Shown here in pieces: positions 36,959 to 46,186 of a DNA stretch of 64,000 bases (position 1 is its first letter; every line of letters starts with the position of its first letter). The DNA comes from an uncultured Flavobacteriaceae bacterium. GTDB taxonomy: Bacteria > Bacteroidota > Bacteroidia > Flavobacteriales > Flavobacteriaceae. The position numbers and the translations under genes are program-made. Under the pieces are notes generated by a model, which worked only from the letters and a program-made list of their open reading frames with translations, did no database searches and was not told where the DNA came from. Location: positions 721,270 through 785,269 of the forward strand of contig CANMRV010000001.1 in the NCBI GenBank assembly GCA_947500435.1. The letters are read 5' to 3'.

Positions 36959-37960
36959 ATGGATTCACTAACACAGATCGTATTAGGTGCTGCAGTTGGC
37001 GAAGCCGTTTTAGGTAAAAAGGTCGGTAATAAGGCGATGCTATATGGAGCGATCGCGGGTACAATTCCCGATTTAGATGTTTTGACCCGATATTTTGTTG
37101 ATACGGTTACAGCAACCGAATGGCATCGGGGTTTTAGTCATTCCATTTTCTTTTCGGTTTTGTTTGCTCCAATCTTTGGGTGGCTGATTTGGAAAATCAA
37201 TCCGAAATCAAAAGCGACTTTAAAAGATTGGTCTTGGTTAATGTTTTGGGGTTTATTTACCCATCCGATTTTAGATACTTTTACAACTTGGGGAACGCAA
37301 TTGTTTTGGCCTTTTAAAACCCGATTGGCCTTTCAAAATATTTTTGTAATTGACCCTTTGTACACATTGCCTTTTTTGGTGTTTTTGGTATTGTCGATGC
37401 GCCAAAAACGGACTTCACCTAAGCGTAGTAAATACAATCACTGGGGACTCTTTGTAAGCATTACATACCTGCTTATTACCCTTCTTTTAAAAGGGGTAGC
37501 CTATAAACAGTTAGCAGACGGTCTGACAGCCCAAGGAATTATCTATGAAGAAATGGATATTCGGCCTGCACCTTTTAGTACACTATTGTGGACGGCCAAT
37601 GTTGATACGAAAGATGCTTATTTGATTGGGAATTACTCATTCTTTGATTCGCAACCAATTACATTTTCATCCTATCCAAAGAATCATGAATTATTAGGAG
37701 GCTTAGCAACAAATGATAAGGTTGTTCGTCTCATAGATATAACAGAAGGTTGGTTTACTGTATCTCGGCAAAATGAAAAATTGCTTTTCAATGACCTTCG
37801 CTTTGGTTTGCTTAGTTTAAAACCTGATGAAACCAAGTTTGCGTTCACATATGAAATAGAGAATACTGAAAACGGACTTAAGGTCACAGAGTCTCCCAAG
37901 ACTCCATCGGATGCGGAAGGTCTCCTGAAGAGTCTATGGATTCGAATTTTAGGTAACTGA
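36959..37960 (+). CDS. YdjM-like membrane-bound metal-dependent hydrolase
   Basis: This 333-residue protein begins MDSLTQIVLGAAVGEAVLG and has conserved acidic/His motifs: GTIPDLDVL, WHRGFSHSIFF and THPILDTFTTWGTQLFWPF. Several membrane helices alternate with these. The family is annotated as metal-dependent hydrolase without a defined substrate. It is followed by a soluble tail of about 130 residues. Confidence 0.82.
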   Translation: MDSLTQIVLGAAVGEAVLGKKVGNKAMLYGAIAGTIPDLDVLTRYFVDTVTATEWHRGFSHSIFFSVLFAPIFGWLIWKINPKSKATLKDWSWLMFWGLFTHPILDTFTTWGTQLFWPFKTRLAFQNIFVIDPLYTLPFLVFLVLSMRQKRTSPKRSKYNHWGLFVSITYLLITLLLKGVAYKQLADGLTAQGIIYEEMDIRPAPFSTLLWTANVDTKDAYLIGNYSFFDSQPITFSSYPKNHELLGGLATNDKVVRLIDITEGWFTVSRQNEKLLFNDLRFGLLSLKPDETKFAFTYEIENTENGLKVTESPKTPSDAEGLLKSLWIRILGN

Positions 37961-37989
37961 GTTAACCCATTAAATTACTGAATTAGGCA

Positions 37990-38631
37990 ATGAGGATATT
38001 AATTTTTGGAGCAGGAATTCTTGGTGCGCTATTGTTCATAGTCGCTAGCATTTTAGGCGGAGCTCAAATTGAAGGTTATAGTTTGATAAGTCAGTTCATA
38101 AGTGAAAGTTATGCTACTGGGCTTCCAAACACAGACTACTTGCGATATATGTATATTGCTAGTGGTGTTTTATTGGCACTATTTGGGTTTACGGTTTCGT
38201 CCGCAATGCCTAAATCCACGGGAATTAAAATTGGATTCTTCCTATTCGCGATATTTTATGGATTCGGAACTGTTGTAACTGGATTTTTCCCATGCGATAT
38301 CGGTTGTAACCCTGACCCCGAGGTAGCCAGTCTTTCGCAGTTCATTCATAATACAGTAGGGTTTTTGACTTACACTATAGTTCCATTCTGTTTGCTGGGA
38401 ATAGGTTTTTTAGCAAAGGGCTTGGGTAGCATGGTGAAATTTGGCAAAATCTCGATTTTATGTGGAGTACTATCATTTGGTTTTGTTGTACTTTTATTTG
38501 GAAATCCAACAGGTTCATTTATTGGGCTATTCCAGAGAATTATTGAAGGAAGTATTCTGTTTTGGGTAATCTTTACCGCCACCACCGTTAAAACAAATGG
38601 GCTAAAAATTACCGGCCATCCCACAGCGTAA
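37990..38631 (+). CDS. DUF998 membrane protein
   Basis: Six predicted helices over 213 residues. The first helix is followed by EGYSLISQFISESYATGLPN, and FFPCDIGCNPDP is the loop typical of DUF998. Function unknown. It lies 29 bases after the YdjM-like gene and ends before a terminator. Confidence 0.8.
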   Translation: MRILIFGAGILGALLFIVASILGGAQIEGYSLISQFISESYATGLPNTDYLRYMYIASGVLLALFGFTVSSAMPKSTGIKIGFFLFAIFYGFGTVVTGFFPCDIGCNPDPEVASLSQFIHNTVGFLTYTIVPFCLLGIGFLAKGLGSMVKFGKISILCGVLSFGFVVLLFGNPTGSFIGLFQRIIEGSILFWVIFTATTVKTNGLKITGHPTA

Positions 38632-38690
38632 ACATCAGTGTTCCTTTCAGTGCCCTACAACTAAAGCCATTTCACAACAAAAGTTATATG

Positions 38691-38719
38691 AAAAGTAGGA
38701 TTAATCCTACTTTTATTTT
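38691..38719 (+). terminator. Rho-independent terminator
   Basis: A perfect 24-base palindrome (aaaagtagga/tcctactttt arms around ttaa) at 38691-38714 is followed by attttttt. It separates the DUF998 gene from the next transcription unit. Confidence 0.85.
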
Positions 38720-38753
38720 TTGATGTTTTTTTATTAAATAACTTTTGAGTGAT

Positions 38754-39074
38754 ATGAAGGAGGACCCAAATCTTTCTTATTTAGAGGAGATTGCCGGCGA
38801 TGACACTGATTTTGAACAGCGATTTGTAAAACTTTTTAAGGAAGAATTCTTATGGGAGGCAGGAATGTACTTGCGTCACATCAAAAGAAAAGAGCCCCGC
38901 GCAGCCGCCGAGATTGTTGCCAAGGCTAAATACAAGTTTAGTATGTTGGGCTTGGAGAACTCCTTTGATTTTGTAAATACTCACGAAGAGAACTTGCAAA
39001 TTGGAGATTTCAGTATGCACGCGGACTTTCATAAAATTTTGAAGAGAATTAGTGAATTCTTAAAAGGAATATGA
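38754..39074 (+). CDS. Hpt-like protein without the phospho-accepting histidine (1)
   Basis: About 106 residues of helical protein. The segment EIVAKAKYKFSMLGL lines up with the Hpt core H-K-x-K-x-K-x-x-x-L-G-L, but alanine replaces the histidine. An alternative TTG start at 38745 adds three residues. It is a paralogue of the next gene (shared NLSY, similar helix order). It may be a binding domain for receiver proteins or a dead phosphotransfer protein. Confidence 0.6.
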   Translation: MKEDPNLSYLEEIAGDDTDFEQRFVKLFKEEFLWEAGMYLRHIKRKEPRAAAEIVAKAKYKFSMLGLENSFDFVNTHEENLQIGDFSMHADFHKILKRISEFLKGI

Positions 39075-39192
39075 GACTTTTGAGATTTCCTCTCTTGGAT
39101 TATTTATGGAATTAATCATAATTAATTTAATTTTTTGTAGCTAAAAACTTACATTTACTATTCCAAATCTATTATTTACTAAACGTATTGTC

Positions 39193-39675
39193 ATGATTAA
39201 AAACCTACTTATTAATCTCAAGCCGTATTCAAAAAGTTTTGAAAGCAAACTAAAGAATCTACAGATTCCGAATTTCGATTATCGCTGGATTAGAACTTTC
39301 CGTTCACGAATAAAACGTAAGCAAAGCGTTTTTGACGAAGCCCCCAATCTTTCTTATATTAAAACACTTTCGAATTCTGATGTCGAATTTCACAATGAGT
39401 TTCTAAAAGCTCTTTCAGGAGAATATACGGCCGATTTACGGGCATATTTTTTTTGTATAGAAATGGGTGCGCCAAAAGCAGCGGCGTCTAAAGTCAACAA
39501 ATTAAAGGACAAGCTTAACATCCTCGGGATGAAGCAAGCTTTTAGTTTTGCGGAACGCCACCAAAGAAAACTTCAAAAGGGTAACAAGAGCTCGGATCGA
39601 AGGTTTAAAGAGATTTTGGCTAAGGCTGATAGATTTCTTTCCAAACAACAGCAAATTTATAAGCTGGTTACCTAG
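39193..39675 (+). CDS. Hpt-like protein without the phospho-accepting histidine (2)
   Basis: It has a basic N-terminal extension of about 50 residues (RTFRSRIKRKQS), then a helical domain with APNLSYIKTL, matching DPNLSYLEEI in the neighbour. The Hpt core reads KVNKLKDKLNILGM, with asparagine at the histidine position. The two genes are 118 bases apart and clearly paralogous. The family assignment is by pattern only. Confidence 0.6.
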   Translation: MIKNLLINLKPYSKSFESKLKNLQIPNFDYRWIRTFRSRIKRKQSVFDEAPNLSYIKTLSNSDVEFHNEFLKALSGEYTADLRAYFFCIEMGAPKAAASKVNKLKDKLNILGMKQAFSFAERHQRKLQKGNKSSDRRFKEILAKADRFLSKQQQIYKLVT

Positions 39676-39715
39676 TTTAACCCATTTAGGAAATTGAAAG
39701 AAAATTAGCTTTGCA

Positions 39716-40816
39716 CTACAAGCTTTTTACTTGCAGATCATGAAAAGCCTCGGCTTGTAATTTCAATAGTTCCTCTGCTTTTTTCTTTTTGTAGGCATAC
39801 ACGGCTTGTTCTTCTTTTATCTCAGTGTAAATTTTCTCGTTTAAGGATGTGTCCGTTGCTAACACTTGCTTGCGCTGTTGAACTTTTTGCAATACCCAGG
39901 TTTTGATGGCACTTTCTTCATCTTCTAATTTTAAATCATATTCTCCTTTAGGTGCCAATAGTTTGGCGATGATGGGGGAAGTTTCGATAGCTAGAAATAG
40001 TAAAAAAATAAAGAAGGAAGGTAGCCATGGCAATTTATCCAAAGCATTGATACGTGCCATGAGTCCGTCGAAACCGTCTATGATGGGTTGAGAATTTTTA
40101 ACGACATCGGCGTATTCGGTATTTAAAGCAGCGATTTGGGTTTCGATTCCTGTAATTTTTGTTGCATTAGTTTCTTTGAGTTGTTTTAGCTCTGCTAAGG
40201 CCGCATCATGTTTTTCTCGTTTTTCGGCATAAACTGGGCCCTTCCCTAGCAATAAAGTGCCTGCAGTACCTTCAGCTTCTGTAATGTATGTGTCGTAAAG
40301 TGCATTCGTCTCTGCTTCTTGCTCTGTGACCTCTCCTTTTAGTGCAGCAATATCTTGATTTAGATTTTCAAGGGCAGGAGTATATTGTAAGGCTAGCTGC
40401 TCTTTGTTGGCTAGAGTCATTTCATTTTTCTCTTCTAAGAGAACTTGATTGATTTCCTTTTCGAAAATCTTCATCTCCAGAGGTTTTGAAATGACTATAG
40501 CAATAATAACTGCCAAAGCAATTCTTGGTGTTGCCTGTAAAAACTCACTACTGAAACTATCTCTTTTCTTTATGGTAGAAACGATGAATCTATCAAGGTT
40601 GAAGATTAACAATCCCCAAATCAATCCGAAGAAAATAGAAGCGATTAGATTATCGAACACGGTAAATAGGGCATAGCTACTGGCAATAAATGCCATTACA
40701 GCGGTAAAGAAGACGGTTGCACCTATACCGGCATATTTGTTTTGTTCGCCTTCTGAACAAGTCTTTAAAATGGAGGAATCCGCTCCTGAGCAGAGAATAA
40801 AGAAGTTTTGAAGCAT
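39716..40816 (-). CDS. DUF4407 membrane protein
   Basis: This 366-residue protein has two N-terminal helices (VFFTAVMAFIASSYALFTVF, IFFGLIWGLLIFNLDRFIVST), a third helix, a long coiled coil (about residues 120-245) and a final helix. The NLDRFIVSTIKK signature is typical. Function unknown. It stands after the second M56 gene but is separated from it by a terminator. Confidence 0.87.
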   Translation of the reverse strand: MLQNFFILCSGADSSILKTCSEGEQNKYAGIGATVFFTAVMAFIASSYALFTVFDNLIASIFFGLIWGLLIFNLDRFIVSTIKKRDSFSSEFLQATPRIALAVIIAIVISKPLEMKIFEKEINQVLLEEKNEMTLANKEQLALQYTPALENLNQDIAALKGEVTEQEAETNALYDTYITEAEGTAGTLLLGKGPVYAEKREKHDAALAELKQLKETNATKITGIETQIAALNTEYADVVKNSQPIIDGFDGLMARINALDKLPWLPSFFIFLLFLAIETSPIIAKLLAPKGEYDLKLEDEESAIKTWVLQKVQQRKQVLATDTSLNEKIYTEIKEEQAVYAYKKKKAEELLKLQAEAFHDLQVKSL

Positions 40817-40913
40817 GATGAAAGAATTGATTGATGAATTACCTTATCTCTTAAGATATATAAGAGTAACTGATATATTGCAGTTATTAGTATATGTTAT
40901 AATCGATTTGTTA

Positions 40914-40942
40914 CAAAAAAAGCCCTCAAAATGAAGGCTTTA
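40914..40942 (-). terminator. Rho-independent terminator after the second M56 gene
   Basis: On the minus strand gccttc and gagggc arms around attttga are followed by a run of seven T. It ends the BlaI/M56 transcript. Confidence 0.75.
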
Positions 40943-40978
40943 ACATTGGTTTGTGAATAGAATGGCAAGAAAACGTGA

Positions 40979-43795
40979 TCATGCCTTATCCCAAAAATAT
41001 ACCTTGGGCTTTCCCTTTTTTGGACGAATTGTATTTACTCGTTCAATAAGATTGTTTTGGGTTAGCCATAACGCTTTTTCGGTGGTAATGGGCTTGTCAT
41101 TGTGAAAAAAAAGCGCATCTTTTGATATCATTTCCGTCAAGTCAATTACCGAATTCGGATTTCTATTTACATTTTGGGTGGATGGTGAATTTAGATCAGT
41201 TAGTAAAATTGCATAGCCTCCGTCTTTATATTCTTTGCTCGTCATCTGAATTGAAATATTAGATGATAGAAGTCGATTGGCTTTCTTCGAAGATATCTGT
41301 CTATCCTTAAAATAGAATTTCGGATTATTCTCAGATTTCTTATTTAATACTTGCCCTCCTATATTAATCTGTTCTCCGTTAGAATTAAAATATGAAGTTA
41401 TACCATCCTTTTTACTATAAAAGCCCTCATCACCCTTAATCTCTATATTTCCCGTTTCAATAGAGCTAGGAACAGCAGATCTATCAAGATAGATAGGTTC
41501 TTTAGAAATTTTCACTGTGGGGTTTTTAGAACTTTCGCCTGTGATTTGAATATTAAGATCTTCGTTCTTTTTTAAGAGCTCAATTCCCTTATCGGAGGTG
41601 ACTTTTTTCCCCTCATAATAAAAAGTAGCACCCTTTTTAGCCATTTCAATAACATGGTCCAATGGTGACTGCGGCTCTGGTGGAGGGGGAGGAGGTGGGA
41701 TATGGCTAACCTCACCTTTTAAAACTTTTGGAGCATTGACCGGCGGTGGAGGGGGAATATTACTTACTTCTCCTTTTAATACCCTTGGAGCTTTTGGAGC
41801 CTTTGGTTCTTTCGGCGGAGGCGGGGGCTTGGGAAAATCTGGATAAGGTTCTGCATCCGCTTTTTGCTTGTCAGACATCAAACCATAGATATATTCCAAA
41901 CGGTCTACATCTTTCATTTTAATTTGAATGCTCTTGCTTTTGGAAAGCATGGTATTGTATTTTTTTGCCAATGTGGTATACTCTGCCATCAATTTTCTAG
42001 AAGCCCCTTCTTGCGAGTTTTTAGGAAGACATTCTGGAAAGGGCTGAGCGCTTTGTTTCTGCTTGGCGGTCATTTTTTTGAATACTGTCTCCAATACTTT
42101 CAAATCTGATAGCGGGATTTTTCTTTTTTCTATTGGAACGGCATTGTATTTTTTTGCTAGGGAATTAAACTGCTTTAATTCTGACTTAGAGGCCTTGCTG
42201 ATGGGAGCTACAGTACTATTTACAGGTATAGTATAGATTGCGAAAAGAGCTTTTTTATTTTTTTCTAGCGGGGTCATACCCGTTATCTCTTTTCTTTCTA
42301 ATATTCCATTTACCTCGGAGGCAGGAACTATGAGATTGTCATCTATTGAAATTAAATCCTCTTTTGAGTTTATTTTAATCCAACCGGTGTCATTTACCAA
42401 ATATTGAGTTTTATCGATTTCAATTAAAACATCTTGATTGCCTTTTTTGGCATTATTTAGCTTCTTGTTGAATTCAAATTGCTTTTGAACTAAATGTAGA
42501 TTGTTTTGAACAGACTCATAGGAAAGGTTGTTACTAGAGCCATGTTGAGAGAATTCAGGAGTGTCTGATTCTTTTTTTGACAGTCCAAAATAGAAGGTCT
42601 TTCCTATTTTGCCTTGAAGATTGCCCCAATGTTCCCTTTGTGAAACCGATTTGTAGCCGTTCTTGCTTAATGAATACGCAAATCTAATTTCTCCTTCGCC
42701 CAAGTCATCGAATTGAACTTTATAATAACCTCTTACGTCAGTTTTTGAGAGTTGGTTGCCCTTATCATCGTAAATTACAACGCTTTCCAATGGTTCCAGG
42801 GTTTCAGCATCCATAATGAGGCCAGCGAGCTCAACGCTTCTATTTGAAATGACATCTGTCTTAAGCTTGTTTTCGAGGCTCGATTCGATGATTGGGTCTG
42901 CAACTATGGTTTCAGTTTTTGTCCCACTAAATCCATAAAGCATTATGGCTAGAAGCGGCAAGAGTAATAAACTTCGTAGTAAAATCGCTTTTTTTGATGT
43001 CTGTGTTTTCATGATTGTAAATCGTTTTTTGATTGATGAATAATTGATGGCATTAGCCAAGGGCTGATACTTTTTTTCGCTATCGGGTGATAAGTACGAT
43101 AGTAAGGTGTTTTTATAGGTAGTCTCGTCAATGTTCTTCTCTAATACTGCCTGATCGGCTAGGAACTCGTGATTTAATTTTATAGCCTTTTTAGCGAGAT
43201 AAATGAATGGGTTTACCCAAAAGATAACTTGAAGTAGTTCAACAAAAACCACATCCCAACTGTGTTTTTGTTGTGCATGGGTTTCTTCGTGTAAGAGTAC
43301 TTCTTTCGGAATTTGCTTTGATTCAAATTTGGTTTTATTCAGAAAAATATAGCTAAAGAAGGTGTGAGGTGTTATTTTTTCCTGAAGCAATACTTGAGTA
43401 AATCGGTTTAATTTGTACTTCGGATTTTTACGAATTCTTCTAAAAATTTGAAATAGATTCCGAATGAATTTTAATCCGAAGAAAAACAGTCCTAAGAAAT
43501 AAACTCCCCATAGAAGCGGCGCTATATCTATGACATCTGCCTCTAATGCCGGCGGAACATTAATAACTTCATCGGAAACTTGAACAGGTTGTGTTACCGT
43601 GTAGGTTACTTCTTTGGGTGGTTCGACTTCAACATATTCTGTAAAGACCAATACAGGAACTATCAATGAAAATACCAATGCTCCAAGCAGATAAAAACGC
43701 TTGAACTTATGTATGCTTTCTTTTTCTAAAAACAACTTGTAGAATACAAATAAAATGGCCAAACAGGCTGCAGATTTTAGGGTATAGACTAACAT
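40979..43795 (-). CDS. M56 (BlaR1-type) membrane metallopeptidase with carboxypeptidase-regulatory and proline-rich modules
   Basis: This 938-residue protein has four N-terminal helices and the zinc site HEETH at 169-173, followed by LNHEFLADQAV. A helix near 275 leads outward to a carboxypeptidase-regulatory-like module (ELAGLIMDAETLEPLESVVIYDDKG) of about 80 residues. Two related segments follow (KYNAVPIEKRKI...QPFPECL and KYNTMLSKSKSI...EPYPDFP), then polyproline stretches with two LKGEVS-IPPPPP repeats and a 190-residue tail. The architecture differs from the first M56 protein; the sensing tail has diversified. It is co-transcribed with the BlaI gene 2 bases upstream. Confidence 0.87.
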   Translation of the reverse strand: MLVYTLKSAACLAILFVFYKLFLEKESIHKFKRFYLLGALVFSLIVPVLVFTEYVEVEPPKEVTYTVTQPVQVSDEVINVPPALEADVIDIAPLLWGVYFLGLFFFGLKFIRNLFQIFRRIRKNPKYKLNRFTQVLLQEKITPHTFFSYIFLNKTKFESKQIPKEVLLHEETHAQQKHSWDVVFVELLQVIFWVNPFIYLAKKAIKLNHEFLADQAVLEKNIDETTYKNTLLSYLSPDSEKKYQPLANAINYSSIKKRFTIMKTQTSKKAILLRSLLLLPLLAIMLYGFSGTKTETIVADPIIESSLENKLKTDVISNRSVELAGLIMDAETLEPLESVVIYDDKGNQLSKTDVRGYYKVQFDDLGEGEIRFAYSLSKNGYKSVSQREHWGNLQGKIGKTFYFGLSKKESDTPEFSQHGSSNNLSYESVQNNLHLVQKQFEFNKKLNNAKKGNQDVLIEIDKTQYLVNDTGWIKINSKEDLISIDDNLIVPASEVNGILERKEITGMTPLEKNKKALFAIYTIPVNSTVAPISKASKSELKQFNSLAKKYNAVPIEKRKIPLSDLKVLETVFKKMTAKQKQSAQPFPECLPKNSQEGASRKLMAEYTTLAKKYNTMLSKSKSIQIKMKDVDRLEYIYGLMSDKQKADAEPYPDFPKPPPPPKEPKAPKAPRVLKGEVSNIPPPPPVNAPKVLKGEVSHIPPPPPPPEPQSPLDHVIEMAKKGATFYYEGKKVTSDKGIELLKKNEDLNIQITGESSKNPTVKISKEPIYLDRSAVPSSIETGNIEIKGDEGFYSKKDGITSYFNSNGEQINIGGQVLNKKSENNPKFYFKDRQISSKKANRLLSSNISIQMTSKEYKDGGYAILLTDLNSPSTQNVNRNPNSVIDLTEMISKDALFFHNDKPITTEKALWLTQNNLIERVNTIRPKKGKPKVYFWDKA

Positions 43796-43797
43796 AA

Positions 43798-44163
43798 TTA
43801 CTTCTTTTTTATTTCGCTATCGATTAGTGCCTTTAATTCTTCGAGTTCTATCTTACTCAAATTAGTTTCCTGAGTAAAGAAGGAAGCAAACTGCCCCGGA
43901 CTGTCATTAAAAAAGTTTTTTATGAGTCCGTTAACGTGTTTTGAGAAATAGTCCTTCTTTTTAACAAGAGGAGTATACTCTCGAGACCGTCCAAAACTTT
44001 TGTAGGCCACAAAGCCTTTGTCGGTCATTCGTTTTAAAAGTGTGGCAACAGTTGTAGTTGCAGGTTTGGGTTCAGGGTAGGCATCTAACAAATCTTTCAT
44101 GAAAGCTTTCTTTTGCTTCCAGAGGATGTTCATGAGTTCTTCTTCAGATTTCGATAGCTGCAT
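43798..44163 (-). CDS. BlaI/MecI/CopY-family repressor (second copy)
   Basis: This 121-residue winged-helix repressor begins MQLSKSEEELMNILWKQKKAFMKDL, with TTTVATLLKRMTDKGFVAYK as recognition helix region. It is a paralogue of the gene at 19927, but its upstream operators differ in sequence, so the two should act on separate sites. Two bases before the M56 gene. Confidence 0.92.
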   Translation of the reverse strand: MQLSKSEEELMNILWKQKKAFMKDLLDAYPEPKPATTTVATLLKRMTDKGFVAYKSFGRSREYTPLVKKKDYFSKHVNGLIKNFFNDSPGQFASFFTQETNLSKIELEELKALIDSEIKKK

Positions 44164-44165
44164 GT

Positions 44166-44227
44166 TCTACGTTTTTAGAATTAACTCTACAAACATAGAA
44201 TAAATATTTTAATTCTACAAGCGTAGA
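44166..44227 (-). promoter_or_regulatory. BlaI operator cluster and promoter of the second BlaI/M56 operon
   Basis: Three 14-base sites fit TCTAC-N5-TAGA: 44166-44179, 44186-44199 and 44214-44227. On the minus strand the -7 box tatgtttg (44190-44197) lies inside the middle site and a ttg about 20 bases upstream lies in the third, so repressor binding would cover both promoter elements. Confidence 0.8.
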
Positions 44228-44261
44228 GTAAAAAAATGATAAATAGGTAGGTAGATTGAGA

Positions 44262-44822
44262 CTAGGCTTCGGTATCTTTTAATCCAAGTACAACTGCTAC
44301 GGCTGCCGCTAACAATCCAATAGTCAGGAGTACATTACCGGTTATGAAGCCAAACTCCCAATGCAAAATTTTGAATTGTGCTCCGATAATAATGCCAATA
44401 GCTGCGGTTCCGTATAGTAAGTATGATAAACCTTTTTGAAAGGAATTTTTACTTGACTCATTAGGGTGGTCATCATCATTATATTCTTTCAAGAATAGTA
44501 CGTCTCTAACATAAAGAATAAGAAATAGAACAAAGGCGAACTGTGTTAGTGTTGTAAATACATATCCGTAAGCTAGGTGAAAGACCCGGAATATGTAGTG
44601 AAATAGGAAGGCAATCAACAAAAAAAGTTTTGAATAATCGAGCAAAGTTTTGGGATGTTTCACTGAAAATCGAAGGCTATAGAAAATAGAAATTCCTAAA
44701 GTACCGCTGACCAGCAAAATCCATGGATATGGCCAATGCATTAGCTTAAATAAAATTCCAAGAATAGCTACAGCAATACTGAGTCTTAAATAAAGGCGAG
44801 TTTGTAGTCTTGAAATTATCAT
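44262..44822 (-). CDS. GldL-like small membrane protein (paralogue 2)
   Basis: Six helices in 186 residues. Two FK-x-x-HW motifs are present, in GILFKLMHWPYPW (near residue 20) and GAQFKILHWEFGF (near residue 146), reminiscent of the GldL gliding/secretion protein's membrane helices. It is the product of a tandem duplication with the upstream gene, whose stop overlaps this start (ATGA). True GldL has a long cytoplasmic part missing here. Function unknown. Confidence 0.65.
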   Translation of the reverse strand: MIISRLQTRLYLRLSIAVAILGILFKLMHWPYPWILLVSGTLGISIFYSLRFSVKHPKTLLDYSKLFLLIAFLFHYIFRVFHLAYGYVFTTLTQFAFVLFLILYVRDVLFLKEYNDDDHPNESSKNSFQKGLSYLLYGTAAIGIIIGAQFKILHWEFGFITGNVLLTIGLLAAAVAVVLGLKDTEA

Positions 44823-45376
44823 TCAGAAGTTTCTTGTTTTCCGAAGTCTTTTGAACTGGCCAAAATAGAGATTACCGCGGTAAAAAGTCCGATAACCAAT
44901 AACACATTGGCGTTTATTATTCCAAATTCCCAGTGAAGAATTTTGAATAACGACGCTATTACAATATATACCGTAGCGAGGTCCGCAAGTATACTAGATA
45001 GGTTTTCTGTACCAAGTTTTTGTAGTAAAAGACCGTTTTGGGCATTTTCTAACAGGAGTGAGATCATTTCTTTGCTATAAAGCAGTAAAAAAACTATTAG
45101 TGTTGCCTTTGTCAAAAGAGTTAGCACGTAGTCGTACGGCAAATGCAGAAAGCTAAAAATATAATTACATGAAAAAGCAACGATTAACAGATGCCTAGAA
45201 TAGTCGAGGGGTACTCTGTCCTGTTTTTGATAAAATTGAATGCTATGAAAAATAACCATTCCTGTGGCTCCTAGTATTATTAAAGGCCATGAAATGAAGT
45301 TAGAAAGTGCTCCGAGTACGGTAACGGAAATACTCAACCTGAAAAACAGGGAGGTTTTTTGCTTTGAAATCGCCAT
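44819..45376 (-). CDS. GldL-like small membrane protein (paralogue 1)
   Basis: It shares length, helix layout and the C-terminal motif (SLFKILHWEFGIINANVLLVIGL) with the next gene. The first copy has lost the N-terminal FKLMHW motif (ALSNFISWP instead), so one copy appears to be diverging. First gene of a two-gene operon. Confidence 0.65.
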   Translation of the reverse strand: MAISKQKTSLFFRLSISVTVLGALSNFISWPLIILGATGMVIFHSIQFYQKQDRVPLDYSRHLLIVAFSCNYIFSFLHLPYDYVLTLLTKATLIVFLLLYSKEMISLLLENAQNGLLLQKLGTENLSSILADLATVYIVIASLFKILHWEFGIINANVLLVIGLFTAVISILASSKDFGKQETSE

Positions 45377-45513
45377 TGGGAATATGTTTGCATAGTAGGT
45401 GAGTCAATAACGAAAAAAACAGGGGTATAGTACAGCACTTGTAAATTAGGAGCACATTAACCAATACCTATCATTTATAAAAGCATAAGTTTGTACCCAT
45501 CAAAAGCAAACTA

Positions 45514-46092
45514 ATGAGTGTATTAGAGCAATTAAGGCAGCGAAGCGGATCACAATGCGAATTGTGTTCTTCAACAGATAACTTAAGAGAGTATAAAGTT
45601 CCTCCGGTTTCTATAGATGGGTTAGATGGAAGCTTACTCGGTTGTGAGATTTGTATTAGTCAAATTGAAAACCCTGATGCTACCGATGCTAATCATTGGC
45701 GTTGTTTAAACGATAGTATGTGGAGTGAACATGAAGCGGTAAAAGCAGTTGCTTGGCGAATGCTTTCTCGGCTAAAGTCAGAAGGTTGGTCTAAAGATTT
45801 ATTAGATATGATGTATCTAGAAGACGACACTCTGAAATGGGCAAAGGCTACTGGTGAAGGCGAGGAAGAAGGGGAGAAAATAATTCATCGCGATGTAAAC
45901 GGAGTCGTTCTGAAAAACGGAGATAGCGTCGTACTTGTTAAAGACCTAAAAGTAAAAGGCTCAAGTATGGTTGCTAAACAAGGTACTGCAGTGCGCAGAA
46001 TTTCTTTAGATCGTGAAAATGCCGAATTTATTGAAGGCAAAGTTGGGCCTACGCAGATTGTGATTATTACGAAGTATGTGAAGAAGATTTAA
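45514..46092 (+). CDS. PhnA/YjdM-like zinc-ribbon protein
   Basis: The N-terminal zinc ribbon (CELCSSTDNL...GCEICISQI, two CxxC pairs) is followed by the PhnA domain near the C-terminus (VLKNGDSVVLVKDLKVKGSSMVAKQGTAV...RNISLD-like). 192 residues. Despite the historic name, a direct role in phosphonate use is not established; no phn genes are nearby. Confidence 0.85.
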   Translation: MSVLEQLRQRSGSQCELCSSTDNLREYKVPPVSIDGLDGSLLGCEICISQIENPDATDANHWRCLNDSMWSEHEAVKAVAWRMLSRLKSEGWSKDLLDMMYLEDDTLKWAKATGEGEEEGEKIIHRDVNGVVLKNGDSVVLVKDLKVKGSSMVAKQGTAVRRISLDRENAEFIEGKVGPTQIVIITKYVKKI

Positions 46093-46097
46093 TTTTG

Positions 46098-46129
46098 GAG
46101 ACAAGACAATAGACAAGAGATAAGAGAAA
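46098..46129. repeat. Degenerate heptamer repeat
   Basis: About four units related to gagacaa/gagataa follow the PhnA-like gene, showing the same repeat family as at 25303-25386. Confidence 0.6.
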
Positions 46130-46186
46130 TGATTATTTTAGTCCGTCTTGATTCTTGTGTCTAGTAGCTCAGCGGTCTTTCTTCTT

